Origin: Proales similis
Taxonomy: Eukaryota > Rotifera > Eurotatoria > Ploima > Proalidae
Assembly: GCA_019059635.1 (NCBI GenBank)
Contig: JAGVRJ010000007.1
Span: 186,001-250,000, forward strand
Direction of reading: 5' to 3'
Length of the DNA: 64,000 nt
Notes under the pieces: model-generated
Seen by the model: only the letters and a program-made list of their open reading frames with translations
Database searches by the model: none
What the model was told of the DNA's origin: nothing
Shown here: one piece after another, positions 34,114 to 45,018 of the stretch
How positions within the stretch are numbered: position 1 is the stretch's first letter
Layout: each line of letters begins with the position of its first letter
Made by a program: the position numbers and the translations under genes

Positions 34114-36670
34114 ATGAAACGACTCGACATATGCACATCATCTTCTTCTCTTCTGCCTACGCCGGTGAAAAACAGTTCGAGTTCAAAGCAGCCACTGCAG
34201 TCAAGAGGTTTTAATCGGCCGGCCGAGGTGAACTCCTCCAATCCTTTCAAACACTTGGTGCGCAAGAGCGTATTTCTGGACCTGTCCAGCTCATACAAGC
34301 TCAGGTCCAAAGTGCGCGAATGCTTGAAGCTCGTCGAGGCGGTGAGTGGCCGATCCGACTCAAAATTGAGCCTCATCCTATTCAATCAACCAACAGACCA
34401 TAGCTGACTGCCTCAGTAAAGAGGTCGACTTTGTGATCACCAACAGGGAGCGGGCGGCCGAGAATGAGCCGAGCAAAGGCGAAAACGAACCGAATGCAAA
34501 CAAAGCGTCTCGAAGGCCTCAGTAATCTCAGAGTCCATTTAACCTTTTTTGAATGCGCTCAAATTCGCAACTCAATTAGAATGTTGTCCGGCTCAATAAA
34601 CCGCACCCAAGCCATTCTACAGCGAGCATCCAAGGTAAAAGCAGAAGTAGCGTGAGAAAACGGGCGTTTTATTGACGACCGTTTGTATGACAGGGCACAT
34701 GCTCGCCTGGAATGGATCCGTTGGCCATCGCGCGTCGACTGGGCCTCAAAATTCTGAACGTGTGCGACCTAGAGCCCTTCATAGAGCGCTACGTGAACAA
34801 GAGACGAAGCATCGAGGGCGGTCGAGAAGACGTGCAGCTCTCGCGGCCCGACATTGCTCGCAGTCAGTCCTTCTCCAAAGTAGATCACAAAGGTCTGCCT
34901 TTTGCGCCCTCTCGGCGTTCCAAGTGAACATTCAACTAAATTCAACTTCAAGTTCATCGCCTCAAAGCTCCGTACATCAAATTCGAATCGATCTGCACGC
35001 AGTACAAGCCGATCTACAACGAGCTCAAGTCTTGGCACGATCTGGCGTTTGAATTTCAGAGCAAGCGGGCCACTTGCTCTCCGTTTCAGCCTTACTTTAG
35101 CGAAGAGTGAGTGCTCTCGTCGTTCACTAGTGCGCTCTGTCTAATCTGAAGGCGAAAACGCAACTTGAAGCGAGAGCCACGCAGACGCCTCATCCACTTC
35201 AAAAGAACAAAACGACCTTAGCGTGAGAGCGAACAACAGTCAGATGTACAAAGCATCGCCCGGCTCGTCGCACAAAAGCTGCCAGTCGACAGTGAACTCT
35301 GTCGCGCAGAATAAATCAACCAAGAACAGTGTGATGAAGAAAAAGACGAACGGCTACTGCGAATGCTGCAAGATTAGATACGACAATCTGCGCCAAGTAC
35401 GTTCTAGCCGACACTCTGACATTCGAGTGAATACTGACCATCTGGGTTTGCCTTTGACTTAGCATTTGACCAGTGGGCAGCATTTGACATTCGAGAGGAA
35501 CCCGATGAATTTCACTCTGCTCGACAGCTACATTGAAGGCCAACTGAGCATGCGCCAGTTCTTAAGTAAGTCTCGTCAGTGCAGAGCAAGCAAGAAGAGT
35601 AGGTAATTGTGAATAGGCGACAACGACCTGCTGGTCGAGCTGCCACAAGAAGAGGAAGAGACAAGTGGTCAGAAGCGGTCAGAATGGCCGTCCAAAAGCG
35701 AGCAGGAGGAGGAGAAAAATGAACAAAGCGTCGACTCGATGGCCCATTTCAGCGTAAAATTCAGCGGAATGAAATGCGACAAAGTGCTCGAGCAAATAAA
35801 CGAATCTGCTTGCACGGGCTTCAGTTTGAACAAGAGCGATCGGCGCTCGTCCACCACAAGCAGCCAAGTGAGCGATCATCTGGACGCGTGCAAGCCCGGC
35901 AGATCAAATCCGGCCGAGAGGTAAGAAATTTGCAATGCGTTGTAAACTAGCGGCTAAAATTGCGGCAAAAAGAAAAGCGAATATCGACGAGAGCAGAGTG
36001 AACGATGTCGAATTTAAAGAGACGCCGCCGTGCAAGAAACGACGCCTATCGAGATTCACGCCAGTCTCATTCCAACAGCTGAAGGAAGAGTTCAGTCGAA
36101 ATCCAAATCCGAGCGGTAATTTATTCTCTTCACTTGGCCACCAGCGCTTTCTTTTAACCAGACCGCATTGAAGAGGAAGAGATTGCAAAGCTGTCGAAAC
36201 GACTCAACTATGACCCGAAACTGATCAAGCAATGGTTCGAGCAGAGAATGGAACGTAACCGATCTGGTTCCAAGTTGTTCAGGCGAAGCGCAAATCTGGC
36301 CAGCAGCGTGGTCAAGAGTCTCCTCAACGAATCGCTGAGCAGTTTGGCCGAGGACGAATCGTCGCCCGATCGAAGTTCAAAGCTGCTCACAAACGCGTCT
36401 GCGACCAACCACTCCAAAACCATCTCGTCCATCTCGCTGTCCTCTCCGTCGGCCGCGTTTTTATTCAATCTGCACAGCAATTCGCCCAAGGGCTCGCCGT
36501 TGAAAAAGCACGACAAAACGGCTGCCAGTGGCCAGTCCAAAAAGCTTGCCTGCGCCGACCTGCTCGCCTCGTTCGCCGAAAGCCAGAACGAATCGAGCAC
36601 AGACCAGAGCTCGATTGAGGCAGTGCTGGGGGCTTTTATCAGCGACATATCCTACGACTTTGCTTCCTGA
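34114..36670 (+). CDS. DBF4: DBF4 (Cdc7 kinase activator) with C-terminal homeodomain-like segment
   Basis: Ten exons close in frame: 34114-34341, 34397-34521, 34580-34634, 34694-34892, 34953-35106, 35171-35396, 35463-35565, 35617-35920, 35973-36115 and 36162-36670, giving 681 residues (human DBF4 674). DBF4 activates Cdc7 to fire replication origins. Motif N (BRCT-like) is at about 50-100 (FLDLSSSYKLRSKVRECLKL, then CLSKEVDFVITNRE). Motif M has LKAPYIKFESICTQYKPIYN and CSPFQPYF. Motif C, the zinc finger, has GYCECCKIRYDNLRQHLTSG and QHLTFE, with both Cys and both His present. Residues from about 484 read RRLSRFTPVSFQQLKEEF, then IKQWFEQRMERN, a divergent homeodomain pattern not known in DBF4. 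Exon 8 could instead end at the TAA (35922-35924), leaving a separate downstream gene. The poly(A) signal is at 37023-37028. Confidence 0.85.
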
Positions 36671-37216
36671 GTCATTTGGTCGTCGTCCTCAGTCGTTGTG
36701 TCGTTCGTTTGATTATCTCAACTGTACATTGGCTGCCTCTGCCTATGCTCTCTCTCTCTCTCGCTCTACATCAGTTCTTCTTTTGTACTTTTATTATTTT
36801 GATGCTTTATTTGCATTCGATTCACGTTACTTTATTAATCAATATTTATCCCAATCGCTTCTCATCTTAATTTTGCTCAAAACTCTTGTCCTTTCAATGC
36901 CCATCGCCCTCTCTTGGCCCCTCTGGTCTTACTTTTCTCTCTGTCTCTTTCGCTGGCCCCATCGTTGCTTCTATTTGTCTATTTCGAACGATGAATATTT
37001 TATATCAGCCTTAAAAAAATTAAATAAAAAAATGTGAAGAAGCGTTTTCGAAAAAATTCGTTTCGAAAAAACTGTTTCGCTAGGTCCGTTTTATTGAGTA
37101 TTCTATGAATCGAGCTTTCTATCTTGTTAATTCTAGTCTTAATTATTCTCCGTCAGATTTGAAACGGACTGCGTTGCAAATCGGGAGAGCAGTCAAACAA
37201 GGCCGAAGTGAATTGT
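36671..37216. other. Convergent 3' intergenic region
   Basis: It contains the DBF4 3' UTR, CT-rich and T-rich, with AATAAA at 37023-37028, and on the minus strand TTTATT at 37090-37095 for the nucleotide-sugar enzyme. The two poly(A) signals face each other about 60 bp apart. No coding sequence is seen. Confidence 0.55.
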
Positions 37217-38848
37217 CTACTCGACGTGAACTTCGCTCGGATGAGGAGCGAGAGCAAAGTCGGCATTTGGCCAGTGGTCCAAATTGTTGCTGTACCATTC
37301 GATGGTCTTCTTAATTCCCTCCTCAAAGTCAACGAGGGGCTTCCAGCCAAGCGATCGGATTCGTGTGCTGTCAATCTTGTATCGAGCATCGTCCGCCACT
37401 CTTTCCCTCACATATTCGATGTGTTCGTCTTCTTTGCCGCTCTCGACTTGTTTAATCTGGCGAACCACAATGTTGGCCAGCTCTTTAACTGTGATGCCCC
37501 GCGAGGCGCCGATGTTGTAAAAGCCATTCGGAGCGCCTTTGTGCAGCAGCAGATCGAACGCATTGACCACGTCGCTTATGTAGAGAAAGTCGCGCTCGCT
37601 CGAGCCGTCTCCGTGAATGCAGCACTTTTGGCCCTTCAAAAGTCGCACAATGAACTTGGGAATCACTTTTTCCAAGAACTGATGTGGCCCATAGACGTTG
37701 TTGCCTCGTGAGATCACTATCGGCATCTTAAAGCATTTCCTGTAGGCCATGGTGATGCATTCGGCCGCCAGCTTTGAGCACGCGTACGGGTTGGTCGGCT
37801 CCAGCGGCTGGTCGCTTCTCGCCTCCTCCTGCGTTGTGCCGTACACCTCGTCGGTCGACACGTGCACAAAGCGCTTCACTCCTCTGAGACGCGCACATTC
37901 CAGAAGTACGTGGGTGCCTTTCACGTTCACCTGAGTGAACTTGATCGAGTTGCGTATCGACTGGTCTACGTGCGACTGCGCCGCAAAGTGCATCACGCAG
38001 TCAATGTCGAACTGGTCCATAATGAATCTGACCAAATCGTAGTCGCAAATGTCGCCTTGAATGAATCGGAAATTCGCCTTGTCCTTGACCTTGTCCAAGT
38101 TCTTCAAGTTGGCGCAGTAGTCCAATGTGTCCAGGACGTAGACGTTGTAGTTCGGATAGGTCTCAACCAAATGCACGGCCACATTGCTGCCGATGAAGCC
38201 AGCACCGCCGGTCAACAGAATGTTGCGAGGCGCGAACGAGGCATTGTTGCTCTCTTCGTCGTTGACGCTGAGCGGCACATGACGCGGGTCAATGCAGCTC
38301 AGGCGCTCTTTGATGCCGTCAAAGTGCGGATTAGTGCGATCCTTTTGCGAAATGATGTAGTCCTGGGCGCCGTTAACTGGCGACGGCCACTGAACGTTTA
38401 TGGTCTTGTCGAACAAGTTGAGCTCAATGTCCTGTTTGGGATCAAACGTGCCGTCTTGCAGATACAAAAAGAACGAGTCGCGCTTGCAAAAGAAGCTGTG
38501 GCCACATCTCTTGGGCACATACAAATGCACTGGTCCTTTCTGATCATCGGCGTCGAGCCAAACGCCTTGCCATTGCATAAATGTGGGCGAATGCGGCCGC
38601 AGATCGACTATGACGTCAAAAACTTCGCCGTCGACTACTTGAACGTATTTGGCGTAGTTGGAGCAGTGAATGCCACGCAGCACATTTGCCTTTGATTTTG
38701 AAAGGCTCACTTGGCGCCAAGAGTCGGCAATTGACGCTTCGAATTTGCTCTGATTGTAGATCTCTTCAAAGAAGCCTCGGTCGTCCTCGAACCGTCTGCC
38801 TCTCACTATGAATGCGCCATGGATTCTCAACGGTTCGATTTGGTTCAT
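37217..38848 (-). CDS. Fused nucleotide-sugar 3,5-epimerase / 4,6-dehydratase (rhamnose pathway)
   Basis: An intronless 543-residue protein. Residues about 1-185 are RmlC-like (4-keto-6-deoxyhexose 3,5-epimerase, cupin fold): DDRGFFEEIYNQ, VLRGIHCSNYAKYVQVVDGE, VFDVIVDLRPHSPTF and VPKRCGHSFF. The catalytic-type His in RGIH is kept, but the usual Tyr-rich strand reads FLYLQDGTFDP. Residues about 210-530 are RmlB-like (NDP-glucose 4,6-dehydratase, extended SDR): NAD loop TGGAGFIGS, FAAQSHVD, VSTDEVYG (Thr-Asp-Glu triad), NPYACSK (Tyr and Lys), NNVYGPHQFLEK, GDGSSERDFLY and DDARYKID. Chemically the dehydratase product is the epimerase substrate, so the fusion joins consecutive steps towards rhamnose; a reductase (RmlD-like) is still needed and is not in the window. 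The order epimerase-then-dehydratase differs from plant RHM (dehydratase first). ATG 38848 is the first of the frame. Confidence 0.93.
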   Translation of the reverse strand: MNQIEPLRIHGAFIVRGRRFEDDRGFFEEIYNQSKFEASIADSWRQVSLSKSKANVLRGIHCSNYAKYVQVVDGEVFDVIVDLRPHSPTFMQWQGVWLDADDQKGPVHLYVPKRCGHSFFCKRDSFFLYLQDGTFDPKQDIELNLFDKTINVQWPSPVNGAQDYIISQKDRTNPHFDGIKERLSCIDPRHVPLSVNDEESNNASFAPRNILLTGGAGFIGSNVAVHLVETYPNYNVYVLDTLDYCANLKNLDKVKDKANFRFIQGDICDYDLVRFIMDQFDIDCVMHFAAQSHVDQSIRNSIKFTQVNVKGTHVLLECARLRGVKRFVHVSTDEVYGTTQEEARSDQPLEPTNPYACSKLAAECITMAYRKCFKMPIVISRGNNVYGPHQFLEKVIPKFIVRLLKGQKCCIHGDGSSERDFLYISDVVNAFDLLLHKGAPNGFYNIGASRGITVKELANIVVRQIKQVESGKEDEHIEYVRERVADDARYKIDSTRIRSLGWKPLVDFEEGIKKTIEWYSNNLDHWPNADFALAPHPSEVHVE

Positions 38849-39591
38849 TTTGCTTATTGCAATAACAACAAAAACAGAGAAAAATTACTTTTATTTCGAG
38901 TTTCTTCTAAAATTTCTCGGCCCTACTCTGCCTATGTGTGACGTTTAGGACTCTTTACGTCAGCAAATGGCTTTCTATTTATTCTTCTTGTGTTTTTTTT
39001 GAGGCCCGCAGCGAAATTATTTATTCGCCCGCGATTTCAGTGGTTGCCAAAGGTAGCAATTTTTTTTTTTTATTTTTCGATCGCTCACAATCGATCCAGT
39101 AGACCTCTCTTTTTCCCTTAAAGCTTTTGTTTAATTTCAGTGCTACCATCGAAACCGACTGCACTCCCGGTTCAAATCGGCATAAGTTCAAAATGCTTGG
39201 TGCGATATATGCAGAGTTTTTTTCTTGTTTCATTTCTAATTTATTCCAAAAAGCAATGAGACGGCAAATTGGAGCGTGACCGGCCCTTTTTGAATGAACG
39301 CCAAGAGAAAAGCCATTAAGAAAAATATAGAAATTAAGTTCGTAATCTAAAAGTTGCTTAGCGTCGGAGGGACAAAAATTTAAGCAGCGAACCGACCTGT
39401 TGTTTTCTGCCGTACGAAAAGAAGCCAAAAATATATATATTGAATAAATGTAAACGGAAGCTTGAAAGAGCCTTTGTAACAAATGTGCAACTCTCCCCCA
39501 AACTCAACATTTCATTGATTCACTCTTGTCCAGCAATGAACCACTTAGCACAGATGGTTCATCGGCACATACATCTTCATGCTGGCGCATT
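38849..39591. other. Intergenic region with no supported gene
   Basis: AT-rich sequence with T runs between two minus-strand genes. A minus-strand frame at 39021-39482 lacks a good ATG, domain similarity and splice partners and is not called. A GGTTCAAATC word at about 39168 recalls a tRNA T-loop, but the flanking bases do not form a T-stem. Confidence 0.45.
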
Positions 39592-42500
39592 TCAGTCGTC
39601 AGAAGGCGACGACAAAGACGAATAAAATTTGATCATCGCCTCTGGCTCAGTGCAGTTGTCTGAAACTTTGATATGCAGCAAACGCTCATGCTCTGCGCAT
39701 TCGTCGTCTCTCGAGGAGAGCTCTGTCGAGGCGGCGTATCCTTCGTCGCTAGATAGAGACTTTTTTGACGATTTTGTGCACTTTTCAAACTCTTCTTGCT
39801 CTATTGCACTCAACAGCGGCTAAGAAACGAAAGCAGGAGCGAGAAGAAAACATATAATACTAAATGCACTCGTTGCCAGGCAATCTGAGCGTTCGACTTA
39901 CTTTTACTGAAATGAATTTGGACGAGTGCAGAGCCAAATTGGAAAAGTATTCAAAGAGAAGCTTGAATCGCGGACGCATCGGAGGCTTCGAACTCCAGCA
40001 GAGCAGCATCTTTGAGTAAATGTCGAGCTCGACGATGCTGACCGGCTGGGGCAGACGACCACCGTTTGACAAAAACTTGATTAGCTGCTCGCTACATTTA
40101 ATTTGCGCATAGGGCAATAGACAGCAGCAGGTGAAGATTTCCCACAAGCAAACACCATAAGACCACACGTCGGACGCAGTAGTGAACAAGCCATCATGAA
40201 TTGACTCGATGGCCATCCAGCGAATGGGCACAATAGACTCGTGGCTGTCGCCAGTCTGAACACACCGCTTGTCGACCAGACGTGCCAGACCAAAGTCGCA
40301 TATTCTCACGTGCTGAGAGCTCTCGAGCAAAATATTCCTGGCCGCCAGATCACAGTGAACGATCGACTGCGCTGCAAGGTAGTCCATACCGTCGGCAATT
40401 TGAGAAGCCCATTTGAGCATGAGCTCGCCGCTCACTTGGCTCGTGTTCGTTTTGCAGAAATCGACCAGAGAGCCGAAACGCATGAACTGAGTTACCAATT
40501 TTATCTCTTGACTCATTTCTATGCCCAACATTCCCAAGCAGTTTGCGTGCTTTACATTGCTCATCAGAACCGCTTCCTAGTTGCAACTAGTTGCCAGTGT
40601 CCACTCCAATCGACGGTTGCCTCGACTTACCTGCATGAACTTTTCCGCCAGTTGGTCTTCACGCTGCTGCGAGTAGTTGTTGAGCACTTTGATGGCGACC
40701 GCTATCTTTCGGCCAAAGTCGGCGCGAGGCATGTAAAAGCCCTTGTAGACAATGCCAAAGGCTCCTTTGCCCACCTCTTGCTCAATTGTGATCTCGTCTT
40801 TCTCTATAATCACCAAATTAGATGAGATCGGCTCGTACATTGACATATCGTCGGAATTTTTCGCCTCTCCGGTCTTTTTGCGCTTCCGTCGTCTGAAATA
40901 GCAAGCCATGCAAATCGCCAGCGCAGCAGATATTGACGATATCAAAAGGGTCAGCTCGAGCCACCTCAATTCCCTGCAAGCGTTTGTGCTTAAGTTAAAA
41001 CGCCAGGCAGAGTGGGCCACTTACCTGTGCGAGTTCTTTGTGCATTTGAGATTCGGAGTGCTCGAGCCAAAGTCGACAGGGCACTGCTCCACGCAAAAGG
41101 CCACATCAGTCTGTTGGCGAGCTGAAACATGTCGGTGGCTGAGATAGTGATGATAGGCTCTGAGGAGGTCGGATGAAAACGGATGTTGGCTAATTGCGGA
41201 GTAGTTCATCGACTCGACTGCTCTTCGCATTGACTGCACATCGGTGACTAGTGAGAAGCCTCGTTCCGATTTGAACCGAGACAAGAACATTTCTTCTAGT
41301 TGGCTCAGGTGAATGCTGAATGTGAGGCATTTATGGCAGTTGAACGAGTAGGGCCCAGCGCAGCCTTCTTTGCACGTTGGATCACATCGATGACACTTCT
41401 GCGGTTCAAATAGGCTTTGAGACTACACAAACAAGGTTGATGAAGAGAATTGTTTACCTTGCCGGCGCGATATTCGCTCGAGTCGCATTGCAGCACGCAT
41501 CGCTGGTGTTTTACCGAGAACAGATTGACACATTCGAGGCACTCGATCCTTAAGCCGTCGCCGCTCACTGTACAATTGGCACAGTCTCGTTCGCACTGAC
41601 GACAGACCTTTTTGGCAGCTATCGGCTGCTGCTCCTTAAGATCGAAAGGATAAGCGCTAGGGAAACTGCCTGCTGGGCAATTGCTCGACACTTTGGCCTC
41701 GGCGCAATAGACCACTGAATAGTTGGCCTGAACCAATGCACTCTGGCATTCGAGGCAACCGTTCGCGCCAAGGTTTCTGCCCGGCCCTGTGCACCCGTGA
41801 CAAGTGGCCGAGCATGGCTTGCACTCTCTGAGCTCGGCGTAAAAGCCGTGTGGACATTGAGGCAAACACTCGAGACTTGACGCGTTCCGTCGCAATTTAA
41901 AATGCTTGCAGTCAACACAGTCAAATTGGGTCTGGAAAAGTTGACAAAAATTGCGTGCAACGACTCGTCTGGGGCTTAAACTCACTTTTCCCGAGCATCC
42001 GATCAGACATTGCGGATGGCAAAAGGCGCACTCGGCACTCGTTTGATTGCTTACGAACAGATAAGTGTCGTTGAGCTTCGTTCCGTTGCATTCAAGAAGG
42101 CAGCGATTTTCAAGTCTATAGTTAGAACAGGCATAGCAGGCGTGATCGCCCGGCTCCCAGCAGCCTTTGCACGCTGCGTGGCAAACGATCCCGTCCGCTT
42201 CTTTGATTCGTCATTTGATTGAGCACATTTGCAAGGAGCGGCTCATCGAGCAACAGCAGGTACTCACCACATGAGCTGAGATGGTTTCCTTTGGCCACTT
42301 TGATTGTGGCCGAAGGCGACAAGATTCCGCTCCAGTCGATTGTGTCGTACAGACACAGGCGCTGAGTATGAAAGTTGACGTCACCTTTCTCGATCTGTCG
42401 CAGACTCAGCCAGCCCAGTGATCGAACTGAATAGCTCGACAAGACCAGCGCATACTTGTCCATTCTAAAAAATGTCAACTCTCAGCTGCTGCTGTCCAAC

Positions 42501-44315
42501 ATGTGTGTGAGCTAAATTCGCTTTTGTTGAGCCTACATCAGTTTGTTCGGACGAACTGTCTGCAAAGAGCGCAGAAATCGAACACTTTGCAACGAGTCCG
42601 ATTGGATCCGGATGTGGCCATTGATCACTTTGAGTGAGCTCAACGCTTCCAGACTCGACTCGTTTAGTTCTCTGCGCGCCAAAACAATTAAATCGGACTC
42701 TCAAGACAACTGGTGCATCAGAGCTCACGTTTGAATCGTGTTTCTGGGCATTATTATCTCAAGGTCGCTGTTGAGTATTTCGCATCCCTTCATCTCATCA
42801 AGATCGTGCACAGACAGTGTTGACTTGAGGCGGCAAACTGAGCGCGAATTTTTTTCTTTCTATTTGGCAAAAAACGCAAAAGACCGGAATGGGCAGCTTA
42901 CCTTTGGGACACGAGTCTGACTCGCATCTTTTGCACACTCGTCTATCGATCGATTCCACTTCTTCTTCCACTTCGTACGTTTGAGCCGGACATTTGTGCA
43001 GACAAAAGCCGTCGAACACAAACGTTTCCACTTGCATTCAGATTGAGTCACGACAAATTTCACACGAGCAGGTCGAGTCCACTTACACGGGCATTCTCGG
43101 ACGCAAGCGTAGCCAAATTGGTATCGACCCATCGGATTTCTGACCAGCTCGCCGGTTCTTAGATCGTGAAATCGAAGATTCGGACAACTGTTCACACACT
43201 CGTTCGTGTCCAAGATGCGCAAGTTTCGACACTCATTGCACTGTTCTTTGCGAGGACCCCAACACCCGGCCACGCACTCGTGATGGCAACAGACCTCCGG
43301 TTTGGACTCAACGCATCCACTCAGGCAATGAGATGCGCATCTCCTTCGACCGCCTTCAAATCAACAACGTGAGACGTGGCACGTTCGGTTAGTTTGGCTA
43401 GTCACCTTGTTGGCATGCGCCCGGTGCCCAGCATCCCACCGCGTCTTTACACGAGTTCATGCACTTGTGGCCTTGAACAGCAAACATGTCGAAACCGATC
43501 ACATTCGGCGACGAGTAAATATTCGCTTACAGTCTGGCCGGTTGTTTTCAATAATCACAGTTGGCTGTGAAGCAAGGCCGACGAGATCAGGCCAACTGAC
43601 CTCGTCCATGTGACAGAGCTTTGCATTTTGGCTTATGTAAACGCTGCCGTTCTGTATCTCTCGCAGTGCGCGCAAGTCAAGCAACTCGAGGCGGGCATTT
43701 GAGTCGACGTAAATACTGAACTTTCCGAGAAACAGTTCGGTGCCGCGTATGAGCTTGAGCCGAGAGAAGCTTATGTTTCGAATGCGGTTGTTGTGCACCA
43801 GCAGGTAGCCGTTTATCTGCTCGATTGAGTTCAAAAACGAAAAGTCGTACTGCTGGTCTACGAGACCATCGGTGGCTAGCTCGGGCTCGCTAAACGACGA
43901 CACGTCTTTCAGGTCGAAAAACGGATGAAAGTTGGTTATTTCCACATTGCCGTCCACAACTCGGCAGCCCTCGTACATCAGCTTCCATTTGTCGAACTCT
44001 TTGTGGTTCGAGCTCAGCTGGTTCGACGTGCCGGTGCAAACTTAAACGGCCATGAGAAGATTAGAGGCGGTTAGCTGAAGCCATGTTAGTAAAGTTAGCT
44101 TAAGCCGATCACTGCGATCGGAGAGCATTAATCATCTTGAAAGTGAGTCGCCGTTTACTTTTCCTTGCGAGCGAGCGATCGCCTAAAAGATTGTTAACAG
44201 ATTTGATTTGATCGAGCAAGTAGATCTGCGCGCGAGTCAGCGATTCGACTTGCCACGCAATCAGCAGTAGCCCGAGCAGGACTCGAGCCAGCAGAATCGT
44301 TGAGGTTAGCTTCAT
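39592..44315 (-). CDS. EGFR: EGFR/ErbB-family receptor tyrosine kinase with HCD catalytic loop
   Basis: A multi-exon receptor from ATG 44315 (signal peptide MKLTSTILLARVLLGLLLIA) to the stop at 39592. Layout follows EGFR: L1 (CTGTSNQLSSN, CRVVDGNVEITN, about 43500-44040), furin-like Cys-rich region 1 (about 42850-43370), L2 (GCEILNSDLEII, about 42100-42800), Cys-rich region 2 (about 41300-42110), membrane helix LTLLISSISAALAICMACYF, basic stop-transfer RRRKRKK, then kinase. The kinase has GKGAFGIVYKG, VAIKVLNN, HVRICDFGLARL, VPIRWMAIESI and SDVWSYGVCLWEI, close to ErbB kinases. The catalytic loop reads IVHCDLAARN: the HRD arginine is Cys (codon TGT, complement 40351-40353). The cytoplasmic tail is short (about 75 residues), with few tyrosines. 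EGF-family ligand binding at the plasma membrane is expected from the architecture. Individual exon edges in the Cys-rich regions are approximate. Confidence 0.9.
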
Positions 44316-45018
44316 GGTTTGGTTGCGAATCTCAAGGCCAAGCAATCAAACGAACGAACCTCTGTCCGGCAGTGAGCCTGGCTGGCACGCGACCCAAATA
44401 ATTGACAAGCAGCGGACTATTAAGATGATTAAATAGCCGAAGGCGCTTGAATTCATTAGGCCCATTTATAAGCAGCTCTATGCATGTTCTGTCTGTTCGG
44501 GTTGCTGGATTTTGCCTTTCAGGTATTCAATTATATTTCTCTCCCTCCCTATCTCTGTCTCGCTCTCTCTCTCTCCTTTCGCTCGGTCTCCTCCTTTCTC
44601 TGCCTGGGCTCTACCGTCTGTCTTTTTATTTGTGTTTAGATACTTTGCCCTCTGCTTTCGTTTTCATAAGGCTTGAATTTTATTTCGCAAAAAACTAGAA
44701 CTGTCATAATTTAGCGGTGAGAAGACGATAAGCGAAATTAAAAATGATAACGAGCAGCAGCTGTGCAGGCACATTAGTTCGACTTGAAAGTGCAGTTCAG
44801 TTGAATCATGTCACTTGATTGTCACTTGATCAGATTGGCCGATTTCCTTCTACTTGACAAACAAATCTCAGAGTTCTGAGTGCCGTTAAGATTTGCAAGA
44901 GCCCCTAACTCAAAGCGAGTTGATCGGTGTCCATGACGACTGCTAGTCAGGAGTTTGTTATGCAACGGTTTAGTAAACGCCGAAATCATTGAATAGCTCG
45001 TTTCAACTGAACCATGAA
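44316..45018. other. Divergent spacer, EGFR-like and TIR genes
   Basis: It lies between two divergent start codons. A minus-strand TTATAAAT (complement of 44464-44471) is a candidate TATA element about 150 bp upstream of the receptor ATG, and a CT-rich tract (about 44540-44600) follows. Upstream non-coding exons of the TIR gene may lie here. No coding sequence is supported. Confidence 0.45.

Noticed and set aside
39160-39190. tRNA-like T-loop word GGTTCAAATC
   Set aside because: The bases on either side do not form a T-stem and no acceptor or anticodon arm could be found at the right distance.
39021-39482. 153-codon minus-strand open frame
   Set aside because: It has no proper ATG at its start, no recognisable domain, no splice partners, and AT-rich low-complexity ends.
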